NCBI RefSeq assembly: GCF_004136315.1
Contig: NZ_CP029562.1
Location: 4,735,501-4,799,500 of the forward strand
DNA length: 64,000 nucleotides
Origin: Mesorhizobium sp. Pch-S
Lineage (GTDB): Bacteria; Pseudomonadota; Alphaproteobacteria; Rhizobiales; Rhizobiaceae
Reading direction: 5' to 3'
Positions 24,772 to 36,602 of the stretch are shown here, piece by piece (the stretch's first letter is position 1; every line of letters starts with the position of its first letter). The position numbers and the translations under genes are program-made. The notes below the pieces were generated by a model, which saw only the letters and a list, made by a program, of their open reading frames with translations, was not told the origin of the DNA and made no database searches.

Positions 24772-25427
24772 CGGCGTACCACCGCCAGCCAGGCATAACC
24801 GCGATAAAGCCTTTCGAATGAAAGGCTTGCGCCGGCTTTGGTGGATTCCGATTCAAGCACTTCACGCAGGGAATCACGCGGGCTGACGTGGAATTTTTTG
24901 AGCCAGGCCCTGAGCAAAGAGCGGAACCAGCCGGGCATGCGTTCCTGCTGGCCGAAGTCGACGACATGCAGCGACCCGCCAGGTGCCAGGACGGCAAGGC
25001 CGGCAGCCACTGTCTTTTCCCAGCCGGGGATCATCGAAAGAGAATAGGAGACGAAGACGCGGTCGAAGCTGGCGACACCGAACAGCGCCTGTGCATCGAA
25101 GTCGGTTGCATCGGCGCGCGCGAGCAGGGTCCTGCCGGCGATGCCTTCACGAGCGATCGTGGCCTGCGCGCTGACCAGCATCTCGGCGGAGATGTCGAGG
25201 CCATAGAGGCGGGCATCGCGATAGCGCCGTGCCGTCAGTGCCAGGTTGCGACCGGTGCCACAGCCGAGCTCCAGCACACTGCCATTGGCCGGAACATCAA
25301 GGCCGGCGATCAGCCTGTCGCGGCCGAGCAGGTAATATTTGCGGGTCAGATCGTAGATGTGGCGTTGCCAGCGATAGACGCCATCCATGAGATCGGCATG
25401 GTTCGCCGGCAGGTCCTGGGTGCTCAT
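24768..25427 (-). CDS. btaB: BtaB, betaine-lipid N-methyltransferase
   Basis: A 219-residue SAM-dependent methyltransferase with VLELGCGTGRN (51-61). BtaB trimethylates diacylglyceryl-homoserine to give DGTS, a phosphorus-free membrane lipid. The YRWQRHIYDLTRKYYLLGRD start and the C-terminal FHVSPRDSLREVL are typical of BtaB. Its start overlaps the btaA stop by one base, so the two are translationally coupled and act in sequence. Expression should follow the PhoB box upstream of btaA. The stop lies inside repeat copy E. Confidence 0.88.
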   Translation of the reverse strand: MSTQDLPANHADLMDGVYRWQRHIYDLTRKYYLLGRDRLIAGLDVPANGSVLELGCGTGRNLALTARRYRDARLYGLDISAEMLVSAQATIAREGIAGRTLLARADATDFDAQALFGVASFDRVFVSYSLSMIPGWEKTVAAGLAVLAPGGSLHVVDFGQQERMPGWFRSLLRAWLKKFHVSPRDSLREVLESESTKAGASLSFERLYRGYAWLAVVRR

Positions 25428-26671
25428 CAGCCGCGCTTCACATAAAGGTGGAAACCGCCATAGATCGCCGAGCGGTCGCGCGCCGAGTAGTCTCGCGAGG
25501 CATCGTCCTCATAAACCCACTGGTCGAGCAGCGAAGCTGAAACGCGGCCCGGCAACAGGCTCGGCTCGGCCGCGGTGCGGAAGATGACACGGGCGCCCGG
25601 TGCGGCGCTGCGGGTGATTTCTGTCCACAACGCATTCAGTTGTTCGTCGGTCATCCAGTCCTGTGCGTCGAGCAGGATGAAACGATCGACCGTGCCGGCA
25701 TCCTTGCCGGCGAGGAACTCGATCATGTTGGCGTGGTTGATGGTGACGCGATCGACGTTCGCCTTGAGGACGGGGTGGTTGTCCTTCTCCAGATAGGCGG
25801 GAAGGGCGGCTTCACCGGGATTGGGATAGCGCCGCGCAAAAGCCTGCCAGGCGAAATAGTTGTCCTTCAGCGGAAAATCGCAGGCGAGCTTCTCGAGACG
25901 CGCCTTCAGCACGCTGGCCATCGAGCCGTCACCGGAGGTGATCAGGGAATCGTATTGCGCCGGCGGGATGCCCAGCCCGAACAGCGAGGCCTTGCGCGAC
26001 GTAGCCCAGCGCAGGAGCTTGCGGTCGAACACCGGCGCCAGTTTCTCGTCGAAGAAGCGGCGCTGTTCGGCGAGGTCCCTGGCAGCCATGATGCCGGTCG
26101 GGTTGACGCCGAAAAGTCGGCCGGTGCGGTGACCGGCGGCAATGAACAGGCCAAGCAGGCCGGTGCGGTAGAAGTTGCGATCGAACACCTCGATGCGACG
26201 GCGGCCGCGCCAGCTGCGCTTTTCCCAATAGTGCCGGCTGACCGGGTCAAGATTGGGGGCGATGAAGCGGTCATAGGCCGCCGAATTGTGTTCCATGCCG
26301 GCTGCACCGAAGAAACGAAACAGGTCGGTCTGGTTGGGCAGATGGCGCACCGCCGCAAGTTTCATGCGATTCAGCGCGATGTGGGCGGCGTTGAGGTCGA
26401 CGGCGTCGATCCTGGCCGGCGAGCGCGTCAGATAGGCCAGGATGTTGCAGCCGCCGGATGCGATGGTGACGACACGATGGCCTTCGCCCAGCTGCATCGC
26501 TTCCATGTCGATGTCCGGGTCTTCCCATATCTGCGGGTAGACGAGGCCGGAAAAGAGGAGGGCAAACAGGCGCTCCGAGATGCCGGCCTTCGAAAGGGCG
26601 CGGTTCTGGTAGACCGCTTTTCCCACTTCCTTGCCGCGCCTGAAAACCAGTTCCGCAGAAACGTCCGACAT
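25427..26671 (-). CDS. btaA: BtaA, SAM:diacylglycerol 3-amino-3-carboxypropyltransferase (DUF3419)
   Basis: A 414-residue enzyme that moves the aminocarboxypropyl group of SAM to diacylglycerol, the first step of DGTS betaine-lipid synthesis at the inner membrane. Marks are the segment ending FSGLVYPQIWEDPDIDMEAM, VVTIASGGCNILAYL, IDAVDLNAAHIALNRMKLAA and VDRFILLDAQDWMTDEQLN. The length is normal. It precedes btaB with a one-base overlap. A PhoB box lies 50 bases upstream, fitting the known induction of DGTS when phosphate is scarce. Confidence 0.92.
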   Translation of the reverse strand: MSDVSAELVFRRGKEVGKAVYQNRALSKAGISERLFALLFSGLVYPQIWEDPDIDMEAMQLGEGHRVVTIASGGCNILAYLTRSPARIDAVDLNAAHIALNRMKLAAVRHLPNQTDLFRFFGAAGMEHNSAAYDRFIAPNLDPVSRHYWEKRSWRGRRRIEVFDRNFYRTGLLGLFIAAGHRTGRLFGVNPTGIMAARDLAEQRRFFDEKLAPVFDRKLLRWATSRKASLFGLGIPPAQYDSLITSGDGSMASVLKARLEKLACDFPLKDNYFAWQAFARRYPNPGEAALPAYLEKDNHPVLKANVDRVTINHANMIEFLAGKDAGTVDRFILLDAQDWMTDEQLNALWTEITRSAAPGARVIFRTAAEPSLLPGRVSASLLDQWVYEDDASRDYSARDRSAIYGGFHLYVKRG

Positions 26672-26720
26672 GGCAAGGCGATTCCCCGTTTACGTTGGGC
26701 GAAGCGCGTAGCGCAGCGTC

Positions 26721-26738
26721 ATGACAGTGCGGTGACAG
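26721..26738 (-). promoter_or_regulatory. PhoB box upstream of btaA
   Basis: On the minus strand it reads CTGTCAC-CGCA-CTGTCAT: two 7-base direct repeats spaced by 4, matching the 18-bp PhoB consensus in 6 and 7 positions. It ends 50 bases before the btaA start and lies between the oplaH stop and btaA. Confidence 0.85.
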
Positions 26739-26756
26739 CAGCGGTTGATGAACAGG

Positions 26757-30410
<3,654 letters not shown>

Positions 30411-30590
30411 CGACCATCCTTTCGGGTGCGTTCCTTCCCCTGTTAGTGCCGAAGGCCGAGGCCGGCAACGGCTCAACGAAGTCCGAACGCTGTTACAGGA
30501 CGAAACGCAATGTGACGAAACCGAAGCGCGAGCCTCGCATTTCTACTGTGCCGCCCTTCACAGGGGGTGAAGTTGCGAAGGAGAAATACG

Positions 30591-30812
30591 ATGAATAAGC
30601 TCGTCCTGGCCTCGGTTTCCGCGCTGCTTTTGCTCGGCGTTGCCGCCTGCAGTGAAAACAAGGGTGGTGGTACCGGAGGTACCGACAACACCACGACGCA
30701 AGCCACGCCACCTGCGGCCGAGCCGATGAAGCCGGCTACGCCTGAGGCACAGCCGCCGGCCGACAATACAATGAAGCCGGCGCAGCCGAATTCCACCGCG
30801 CCTGCACAGTAA
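30591..30812 (+). CDS. small proline/alanine-rich lipoprotein
   Basis: A 73-residue protein. Residues 1-20 are a lipoprotein signal with Cys20 in GVAAC. The mature part is low-complexity, rich in Thr, Pro and Ala, with two repeats of the type PAAEPMKPATPEAQ / PADNTMKPAQPNS. It is probably anchored to the outer membrane; the function is unknown. AAGGAG lies 8 bases before the ATG. A strong terminator follows 62 bases after the stop. Confidence 0.8.
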   Translation: MNKLVLASVSALLLLGVAACSENKGGGTGGTDNTTTQATPPAAEPMKPATPEAQPPADNTMKPAQPNSTAPAQ

Positions 30813-30873
30813 GCGCGACGGTCGGCCAAACGGCTGGCATCGGAGGCTGGCAAAAGTCGGCCCCATGAATCGG

Positions 30874-30902
30874 AAAGGCCGGGACGTGTCCCGGCCTTTT
30901 TT
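30874..30902 (+). terminator. Rho-independent terminator after the small lipoprotein gene
   Basis: A 12-bp perfect stem AAAGGCCGGGAC / GTCCCGGCCTTT with a two-base loop, closing into six T. It is the strongest terminator in this part of the window. Confidence 0.92.
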
Positions 30903-30975
30903 ACTACCGCATCACTTGACCCTTGTTTTGCGCAAATCCGGACGCAAAACCGCCGCGCATTTTGCTGGCGTTGCA

Positions 30976-32211
30976 CTAAGCCGCTGCCGGTTGCTCGCGC
31001 CGGGCCGAAGTGAAGGGCGGGAAGGCGAGCGCGATGAGGAAGGCGGCGATGCCGATGATGGATGAGCCGATGAACAGCCAGTCATAGACGTCGAAGCGGT
31101 CGAATATCCAGCCGCCGGCGACAGGCCCCAGAGCCATGCCGAAACTGGACGCCATGGCAAGCGCGCCGAGCACCGAGCCCATCACCTGCTGGCCGAAATA
31201 TTCGCGAGCCAGCAATGCGTAGAGCGGCATGACCCCGCCATAGGCTGCGCCGAAGATAATGGCCAGGACATAGAAAGTGCTGAGCTGAGCGGCTGAGAGA
31301 TAGGCGGCAATCACCAGGGCCTGGATGAGCAGGCCGGTGACGAGAACCCGCTTTGGGCCGAAGCGATCCGCGGCCACGCCGAACAGCAACCTGCCGCCCA
31401 GTCCGGCGATGCCTTCGACACTGTAGATGCTGACGGCAGCCATGGAGGAGATGCCGCAGCTGATGGCGTAGCTCATGATATGGAAGATCGGGCCGGAATG
31501 CGCTGCGCAGCACAGGAAGTAGGTGCCGGCAAGCAGTGCGAACTGTGGCGAACGGAAAGCCCTCGACAACGGATTGTCCGCTGCTCCGACGGTGACAGTC
31601 GCGCCTTTCGGGGCCGGATCGTTTGCCGACGCCTGCCGGGCGTTCCTGACAAAGAAGGCAGCCGGAAAAAGGATAGCCGTTGCGAGCAACCCGATCGTCA
31701 TCATCGCGGTGCGCCAGTCGTAGCTGGCAAGCAGCCAGGCTGCAAATGGCGACACGGTCGCAGGCGCGACACCGACGCCGGCGGAAACCAGGGAAACGGC
31801 AAGGCCGCGATGCTTGTCGAACCAGCCTGTGACAGCGGCCATCATCGGCGCGAAGAATGCGCCACCAGCAAGGCCGACGCCGATACCGTAAGTGAGCTGG
31901 AACAGCAGCAGGTTCGTCGCACGACTGGCCAGAACCAGCACCACTCCGAGCAAGATGGAGCCGATCAACACCACGGGGCGGGTGCCGATGCGATCCGTGA
32001 GCATACCCCAGCCGAAGCTCGAGATACCCATCATCAAGAAGTTGAACGTCATCGCACTGGAAATGCCCGCTCGCGTCCAGCCGGTGGCGGCCGAGATGTG
32101 CGGCATGAAGACAGCCAATGAGAACATCGCTCCGATGGTCACGCAGGTCATCAGCGCGCCAAGGGCGACGAGCACCCAGCGATAGGAATTTTGCATTTCG
32201 GTGGTGGACAT
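30976..32211 (-). CDS. MFS transporter, OxlT/monocarboxylate-like
   Basis: A 411-residue inner-membrane carrier with 12 hydrophobic segments. The motif-A-like loop GWGMLTDRIGTRPVV follows helix 2, and VAADRFGPKRVLVTG is its counterpart in the second half. GAAYGGVMPLYALLAREYFG and ALGPVAGGWIFDRFD are typical of the oxalate/formate antiporter-like branch. The substrate is unknown, probably a small organic acid. The ATG at 32211 follows AGGGGATT. Confidence 0.87.
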   Translation of the reverse strand: MSTTEMQNSYRWVLVALGALMTCVTIGAMFSLAVFMPHISAATGWTRAGISSAMTFNFLMMGISSFGWGMLTDRIGTRPVVLIGSILLGVVLVLASRATNLLLFQLTYGIGVGLAGGAFFAPMMAAVTGWFDKHRGLAVSLVSAGVGVAPATVSPFAAWLLASYDWRTAMMTIGLLATAILFPAAFFVRNARQASANDPAPKGATVTVGAADNPLSRAFRSPQFALLAGTYFLCCAAHSGPIFHIMSYAISCGISSMAAVSIYSVEGIAGLGGRLLFGVAADRFGPKRVLVTGLLIQALVIAAYLSAAQLSTFYVLAIIFGAAYGGVMPLYALLAREYFGQQVMGSVLGALAMASSFGMALGPVAGGWIFDRFDVYDWLFIGSSIIGIAAFLIALAFPPFTSARREQPAAA

Positions 32212-32382
32212 GGGAATCCCCTGATTCTGGCGCGGGCGTGATTGCTTGCCCGGCGAAATCCATTCGAGGGGCGAGTGAGCCACTGAGGCGCGGTTTCCAG
32301 GTTGATGAGACCGAGAACCTTCGACGGCTGCCGGATTGGGTGGAAGCGGCAGGAATGTCACGCCAACCCGCCGCCAAATCGG

Positions 32383-32829
32383 TCATTCGACCGTGTCGGG
32401 CTGTCCGTGGCCGGTTTCGATCAGTTCCCGAAGACTATCGTGGATCAAGCCGCTCCAGGCGTCTCGGCAGATGTCGAAGCACTCGACCTCGGGGACCAGG
32501 CCAGCGTGGGTAAAGCGGATTTCCGTCTTGCCGCCTTTGCTGGCGATATCGAACACGATCTTCGTGTCTTTCCATTCTTCCTTGTCCTCAAGGAAGCTCA
32601 TCCGTGAATCGACGACGTGCCAAACCACCTTGCGTTCGGGAACCAGCTCCGTCGTCCTGTGCCTGGAAAAATGCATATCCTTGTAGCGATAGGTCCATTC
32701 GCCATGGAGGGTATCCGTAGAGCCCTCGATCTCCTTGCCCCACCAGTCGCGCGGACGATTGATCGCGTCGAAAGCAGCTTTCGCGGACTGGTCTACCAGG
32801 ATCGTGGTGGTGAAATCGCGCGTTGTCAT
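32383..32829 (-). CDS. SRPBCC (START/Bet v1-like, AHSA1) domain protein
   Basis: A 148-residue protein with the AHSA1-like pattern: FTTTILVDQSAKAAFDAINR, RDWWGKEIEGSTD, WHVVDSRMSFL and EIRFTHAGLVPEVECFD. The fold makes a hydrophobic cavity that binds small molecules; the ligand is unknown. AGGAG precedes the ATG at 32829. A 56-bp promoter element at 32893-32948 lies 64 bases upstream and recurs next to the regulator gene at 33824, suggesting common control. Confidence 0.85.
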   Translation of the reverse strand: MTTRDFTTTILVDQSAKAAFDAINRPRDWWGKEIEGSTDTLHGEWTYRYKDMHFSRHRTTELVPERKVVWHVVDSRMSFLEDKEEWKDTKIVFDIASKGGKTEIRFTHAGLVPEVECFDICRDAWSGLIHDSLRELIETGHGQPDTVE

Positions 32830-32892
32830 TGCACACTCCTCTTTTCGATGCCGTCGATCTCCTGATCGGTGCGGCGGGTTATTGATGTTGGT

Positions 32893-32948
32893 GGAGAAGG
32901 TAGCGGCGGAGACCTGGGAGTGAGAGTGACAAGTGTGTCGGGATTCCG
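32893..32948. promoter_or_regulatory. Duplicated 56-bp promoter element, copy 1
   Basis: Matches 33768-33823 at 43 of 56 positions without gaps. The right-hand 27 bases (starting GAGAGTGACAAGTGTG) match at 25 of 27. GTGAC and GTGTC at a 9-base step resemble tandem half-sites of an OmpR-type winged helix. It is upstream of the SRPBCC gene. Confidence 0.65.
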
Positions 32949-32969
32949 CTCGGTTCTGCCGCGGCCACC

Positions 32970-33725
32970 TCAGTGATTGCCGTGCCCCAGGCAAAGGATG
33001 TCGCGATAGGCACAGAGGTCGTCGAGCAGCACCTTCTGGTCGGCAAGGATCGTTGCCTTCTCGGCATCGCCAACGAGCTGGATGATGTAGCTGTGTTCGG
33101 CGGCACCCTGCCTGTCGACGAACGGGCTGAGCAGGCTGCTGGGATCCGCGAGGTCGGGTTTGGCGCCGAGGTCCTCGTTGGTGACGCCCGGCGCGTAGAA
33201 CATCACATGCGGCATCGCCATGGTATGCACCTTCATGTCGGGCGGCCCGATGGTGCGCATGATGGGAGCCACCATGTAGGAAACGCCCGACTTTTCGGGA
33301 ACCTTGAAGGTCTTGTCCCGATACCGTTTCCGGTACTCGGCGTTGAGGGTGTCGGCGTCCATGCCCTGGGCGCGCAATGCCGCCGCCTCCATGATGTGCT
33401 GCAGATAGGTGCTGGTGCCGGCGGCGTCGTAGCAAAGCGGAATGTAGATGTCGTCGCGGAAGTCGCTGAGGTCCCAGCTCGTGCGCTCGACCATGCAGGT
33501 GACACCGCTGCTGCCTTTCTTGGAGAGCTGATATCCCTTTGCCGGATCGAGCAGATAGACGGTTGCATCGCCGCGCAGAGCCGGCGGGGCGGCGCTGAGC
33601 GCCAGCCTGGTTTCCAGGTCTGCCGGCATGCGATCGAGCGTTGTTCCAGCAGGGCTGGCGGGAACAGTTGCTGCCAGACTTAGGACCGTCAATGCAGCCA
33701 GCACGCGGCGTTGTCTGATTTTCAT
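32970..33725 (-). CDS. secreted protein of unknown function
   Basis: A 251-residue protein with a signal peptide (about 1-25, ending PASPA). I do not recognise the family. The mature part has two cysteine-bearing segments, VTCMVERTSWDLSDFRDDIY and YIPLCYDAAGTSTY, and a final DDLCAYRDILCLGHGNH, so disulfides are possible in the periplasm. It lies downstream of the second promoter element and is divergent from the regulator gene at 33824, so it is probably that regulator's target. The start at 33725 is chosen because it opens the signal peptide. Confidence 0.75.
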   Translation of the reverse strand: MKIRQRRVLAALTVLSLAATVPASPAGTTLDRMPADLETRLALSAAPPALRGDATVYLLDPAKGYQLSKKGSSGVTCMVERTSWDLSDFRDDIYIPLCYDAAGTSTYLQHIMEAAALRAQGMDADTLNAEYRKRYRDKTFKVPEKSGVSYMVAPIMRTIGPPDMKVHTMAMPHVMFYAPGVTNEDLGAKPDLADPSSLLSPFVDRQGAAEHSYIIQLVGDAEKATILADQKVLLDDLCAYRDILCLGHGNH

Positions 33726-33767
33726 GGCTTTGTCCCTTTCCGATGTGGTCAACTGGCTGACCGTCTT

Positions 33768-33823
33768 GGAGAGGTTAGGGGCGGATATCGAATGGCGAGA
33801 GTGACAAGTGTGACGGGATTTCG
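33768..33823. promoter_or_regulatory. Duplicated 56-bp promoter element, copy 2
   Basis: Partner of 32893-32948. It fills the divergent gap between the secreted protein gene and the regulator gene and ends at the base before the regulator ATG. GTGAC repeats at a 9-base step (GTGACAAGTGTGAC). Such placement would let one protein control both directions. Confidence 0.65.
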
Positions 33824-35044
33824 ATGGACTCGCTGATCACGGCCGCAGGGCAGGCGCTTGCGCGGGGCGATCCCCTCGGTGCGTTGAAGCGGGTAGCCTT
33901 GCGTGATGATGCGGCCGCGCTGGCGCTGCGCGGTATCGCCATGGCGCAGCTTGGCGATCTTGTCCGAGCCAAGGCGCTTCTGAAGAGCGCGGCGCGCGCC
34001 TTCGGCCCAAAGGAAGCGGTCGCACGGGCGCGCTGCATCGTCGCCGAAGCTGAAATCGCGCTCGTTTCGCGGGATCTCGCCTGGCCCGGCAAGGCGCTCG
34101 ATACAGCCCGGGTTATACTGGAAACACATGGCGACCACGCGAACGCCGCGCACGCGCGTACTCTAGAGATACGGCGCCTGCTGCTGATTGGCCGTCTCGA
34201 TGAAGCAGAAAGCCTGATCGCCGACCTCGACCCCGCGCTGCTGCCGCCGCCGTTGCGCAGCGCGCTGCAGCTTGCGGCTGCTGGCATCGCGATCCGGCGC
34301 CTGCGCCTGAAGGAGGCACGCAAGGCGCTGATGCGAGCCTGGCAGGCGGCTCAACAGGCCGGCATCCCGGCGCTTGGGACAGAGGTGGAAAGTGCCGCAC
34401 TGGTTATCGATACTCCGGCCGCGCGACTGATTTCGAAAGGCAAGGCTCGACCCTTGCTGCTCGAAGAGGTCGAGGAATTGTTCGCGACGGGAATGTTCGT
34501 GGTGGACGCCTGCCGCAACGTGGTGCGTGCCGCCAATACAGTGGTTTCGCTGGCAACACGCCCCGTGCTGTTTGCGCTGGCCCGGGCGCTGGCCGAGGCG
34601 TGGCCGGGCGACGTTTCGCGCGAGCGGCTTCTGTCCCGTGCCTTTGGAGCCAAAGATGCCGACGAGTCGCATCGTGCACGGCTGAGGGTGGAGATCGGGC
34701 GACTGCGCGCCGAGCTGAGAGGCCTGGCCGACATCAGCGCCACGGCCGACGGTTTCAAGCTGGTGCCACGTCGGCGTGGCGAGGTGATGGTGCTGGCGCC
34801 GCTGGTCGAGGAGGAACATGCCGCGGTGCTCGCTTTTCTGGCCGATGGCGAGGCGTGGTCCAGTTCGGCACTGGCTATTGCCCTGGATGCCAGCCCGCGC
34901 ACGGTTCAACGGGCACTGGAACAGCTTTCTGCCGGTGGCAAGGTGCAATCCTTCGGGAAGGGGCGCGCACTGCGGTGGGTGACGCCGTCGGTGCCGGGCT
35001 TCCCGACAACCTTGTTACTCCCCGGGCCGCTGCCAGGCAGCTAG
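33824..35044 (+). CDS. TPR-winged helix transcriptional regulator
   Basis: A 406-residue protein. Residues about 1-190 are alpha-helical repeats of TPR type (LRGIAMAQLGDLVRAKALLK, LLIGRLDEAESLIADLDPAL). Residues about 240-315 form an OmpR/BTAD-like winged helix: SRERLLSRAFGAKDADESHR, VEIGRLRAELRGL, then ATADGFKLVP. A second winged-helix-like segment near the end contains SSSALAIALDASPRTVQRAL. This three-part layout is uncommon. It lies between the SRPBCC/secreted genes and the beta-propeller gene, and a duplicated upstream element suggests it regulates them and itself. The effector is unknown. Confidence 0.75.
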   Translation: MDSLITAAGQALARGDPLGALKRVALRDDAAALALRGIAMAQLGDLVRAKALLKSAARAFGPKEAVARARCIVAEAEIALVSRDLAWPGKALDTARVILETHGDHANAAHARTLEIRRLLLIGRLDEAESLIADLDPALLPPPLRSALQLAAAGIAIRRLRLKEARKALMRAWQAAQQAGIPALGTEVESAALVIDTPAARLISKGKARPLLLEEVEELFATGMFVVDACRNVVRAANTVVSLATRPVLFALARALAEAWPGDVSRERLLSRAFGAKDADESHRARLRVEIGRLRAELRGLADISATADGFKLVPRRRGEVMVLAPLVEEEHAAVLAFLADGEAWSSSALAIALDASPRTVQRALEQLSAGGKVQSFGKGRALRWVTPSVPGFPTTLLLPGPLPGS

Positions 35045-35104
35045 GATGCCGCCGATGACTGCAGCCGACGGCTGCTCGTCAACGTCAACTTGGGAAGGAA
35101 AACC

Positions 35105-35755
35105 ATGAAACCCACCCCCGCCGAAATCCTCCGCGAATATGGTCCTTTTTCGGGGGACGTGCATGGCGTGACCTTCGATGGCGAGAATGTGTGGTTCGCC
35201 AGCGGTGACAAGCTGAATGTGCTTGATCCCAGAAGCGGCGAGCCTGTTCGCTCCATCGATATGATCGCCCATGCCGGCACCGCATTCGATGGCCAGAACA
35301 TCTATCAGATCGCCGAAAGCCAGATCCACAAGATCGATCCGAAGACCGGCAAGGTGCTTGCCACGATCCCGGCGCCGGGCAACGGAGGCGATTCCGGAAT
35401 GGCTTGGGCCGAAGGGTCGCTCTGGGTCGGTGAGTATCGCGCCCAGAAAATCCATCAGATCGACCCCGAGACGGGCAGGATAATTCGTTCCATCGATTCC
35501 AACCGTTTCGTCACCGGAGTCACCTGGGTGGACGGTGAACTGTGGCATGGGACCTGGCAGGGTGATGCAAGCGAATTGCGGCGGATCGATCCGCTGACCG
35601 GCGAAGTCCTGGAAGAGCTGACCATGCCGGACGGGACCGGTGTCTCCGGCCTCGAATCCGATGGCGCCGACATGTTCTTCTGCGGTGGCGGCAACAGCGG
35701 CAAGCTCAGAGCCGTGCGTCGGCCCAGGCGCGACATTGCGGCACAGCCGGCCTGA
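35105..35755 (+). CDS. beta-propeller (YncE/glutaminyl cyclase-like repeat) protein
   Basis: A 216-residue protein made of about five propeller blades: GVTFDGENVWFASGDKLNVL, IYQIAESQIHKIDPKTGKVL, GSLWVGEYRAQKIHQIDPET, GELWHGTWQGDASELRRIDP. The blade style resembles PQQ-like or glutamine cyclotransferase propellers, but no catalytic residues are clear and there is no signal peptide. It lies 60 bases after the TPR-winged helix regulator on the same strand and may be co-transcribed. AAGGAAAA precedes the ATG. A hairpin CCAATCG / CGATTGG without a T tract follows at 35794-35814. Confidence 0.75.
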   Translation: MKPTPAEILREYGPFSGDVHGVTFDGENVWFASGDKLNVLDPRSGEPVRSIDMIAHAGTAFDGQNIYQIAESQIHKIDPKTGKVLATIPAPGNGGDSGMAWAEGSLWVGEYRAQKIHQIDPETGRIIRSIDSNRFVTGVTWVDGELWHGTWQGDASELRRIDPLTGEVLEELTMPDGTGVSGLESDGADMFFCGGGNSGKLRAVRRPRRDIAAQPA

Positions 35756-35882
35756 AGGCGCAACCTTTCGACTGTCGGCCCGTTCTTGTGGAACCAATCG
35801 GCGTTGTCGATTGGCTGCAGCACCAACGCATAGGCACGATCATGCCTTGATAGCGCCACGTGCTTGGTTCTAAGAGGGGCAC

Positions 35883-36602
35883 ATGTCGATTTGGGATCGT
35901 ATCGGCGATTTCATCGCCCGCGTTTCAGCCTCCGCCTCGGCCGGCATCGCCGAGGTGGTCGAGGCGGTGCGCACGGTCTTTTCCGGTGATGCCGAATTGC
36001 GTCGCCGCGTCTCCTTCTCGGTCGCGATGATCGCGCTTTCGGCCAAGATGGCCAAGGCCGATGGCGTGGTTACCCAGGACGAGATCCGAGCGTTTCGCGA
36101 AATCTTCGAAGTGCCGCCGGAAGAGACGCACAATGTCGCGCGGCTCTATGATCTGGCCAAGCAGGATGTCGCCGGTTTCGAGTCCTACGCTGAAAAGCTC
36201 GCAAACCTCTGCGGGTCAGGTCATGCCAACTGCATGATGCTGGAAGACATTCTCGATGGTCTTTTCCATATCGCCACTGCCGATGGCGTCCTGCACGAGC
36301 GGGAAGGCCAATTCCTGCACCGGGTCTCCGAGATCTTCCGGATCGAGGAATCGCACTATAAGACGATCCTCGCCCGCCATGTGCATCTCGGGGCGGACGA
36401 TCCTTATGTCGTGCTCGGTATCGAGCGCGGGCGGCCGTTCGACGAGGTGAAGAAGCGCTATCGCAAGCTGGTTGCCGAGAACCATCCGGACAAGGTGATC
36501 GCGCGCGGCTTGCCGCAGGAATTCATCAAGATCGCCACGACGCGTGTTGCCGCGATCAATGCGGCGTATGAAATGATCGAACGGGATCTCGCGCCGGCAT
36601 GA
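35883..36602 (+). CDS. DjlA-like co-chaperone (TerB-like plus J domain)
   Basis: A 239-residue protein. Residues about 45-165 form a TerB-like helical domain (FSVAMIALSAKMAKADGVVT and DGLFHIATADGVLHEREGQF repeat the same DG pattern). Residues about 172-239 are a J domain with DPYVVLGIERGRPFDEVKKR and the HPDK motif that stimulates DnaK. E. coli DjlA has an N-terminal membrane helix; here the first 30 residues are only weakly hydrophobic. It overlaps the amidase gene by four bases (ATGA), so they are translationally coupled. Confidence 0.9.
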   Translation: MSIWDRIGDFIARVSASASAGIAEVVEAVRTVFSGDAELRRRVSFSVAMIALSAKMAKADGVVTQDEIRAFREIFEVPPEETHNVARLYDLAKQDVAGFESYAEKLANLCGSGHANCMMLEDILDGLFHIATADGVLHEREGQFLHRVSEIFRIEESHYKTILARHVHLGADDPYVVLGIERGRPFDEVKKRYRKLVAENHPDKVIARGLPQEFIKIATTRVAAINAAYEMIERDLAPA

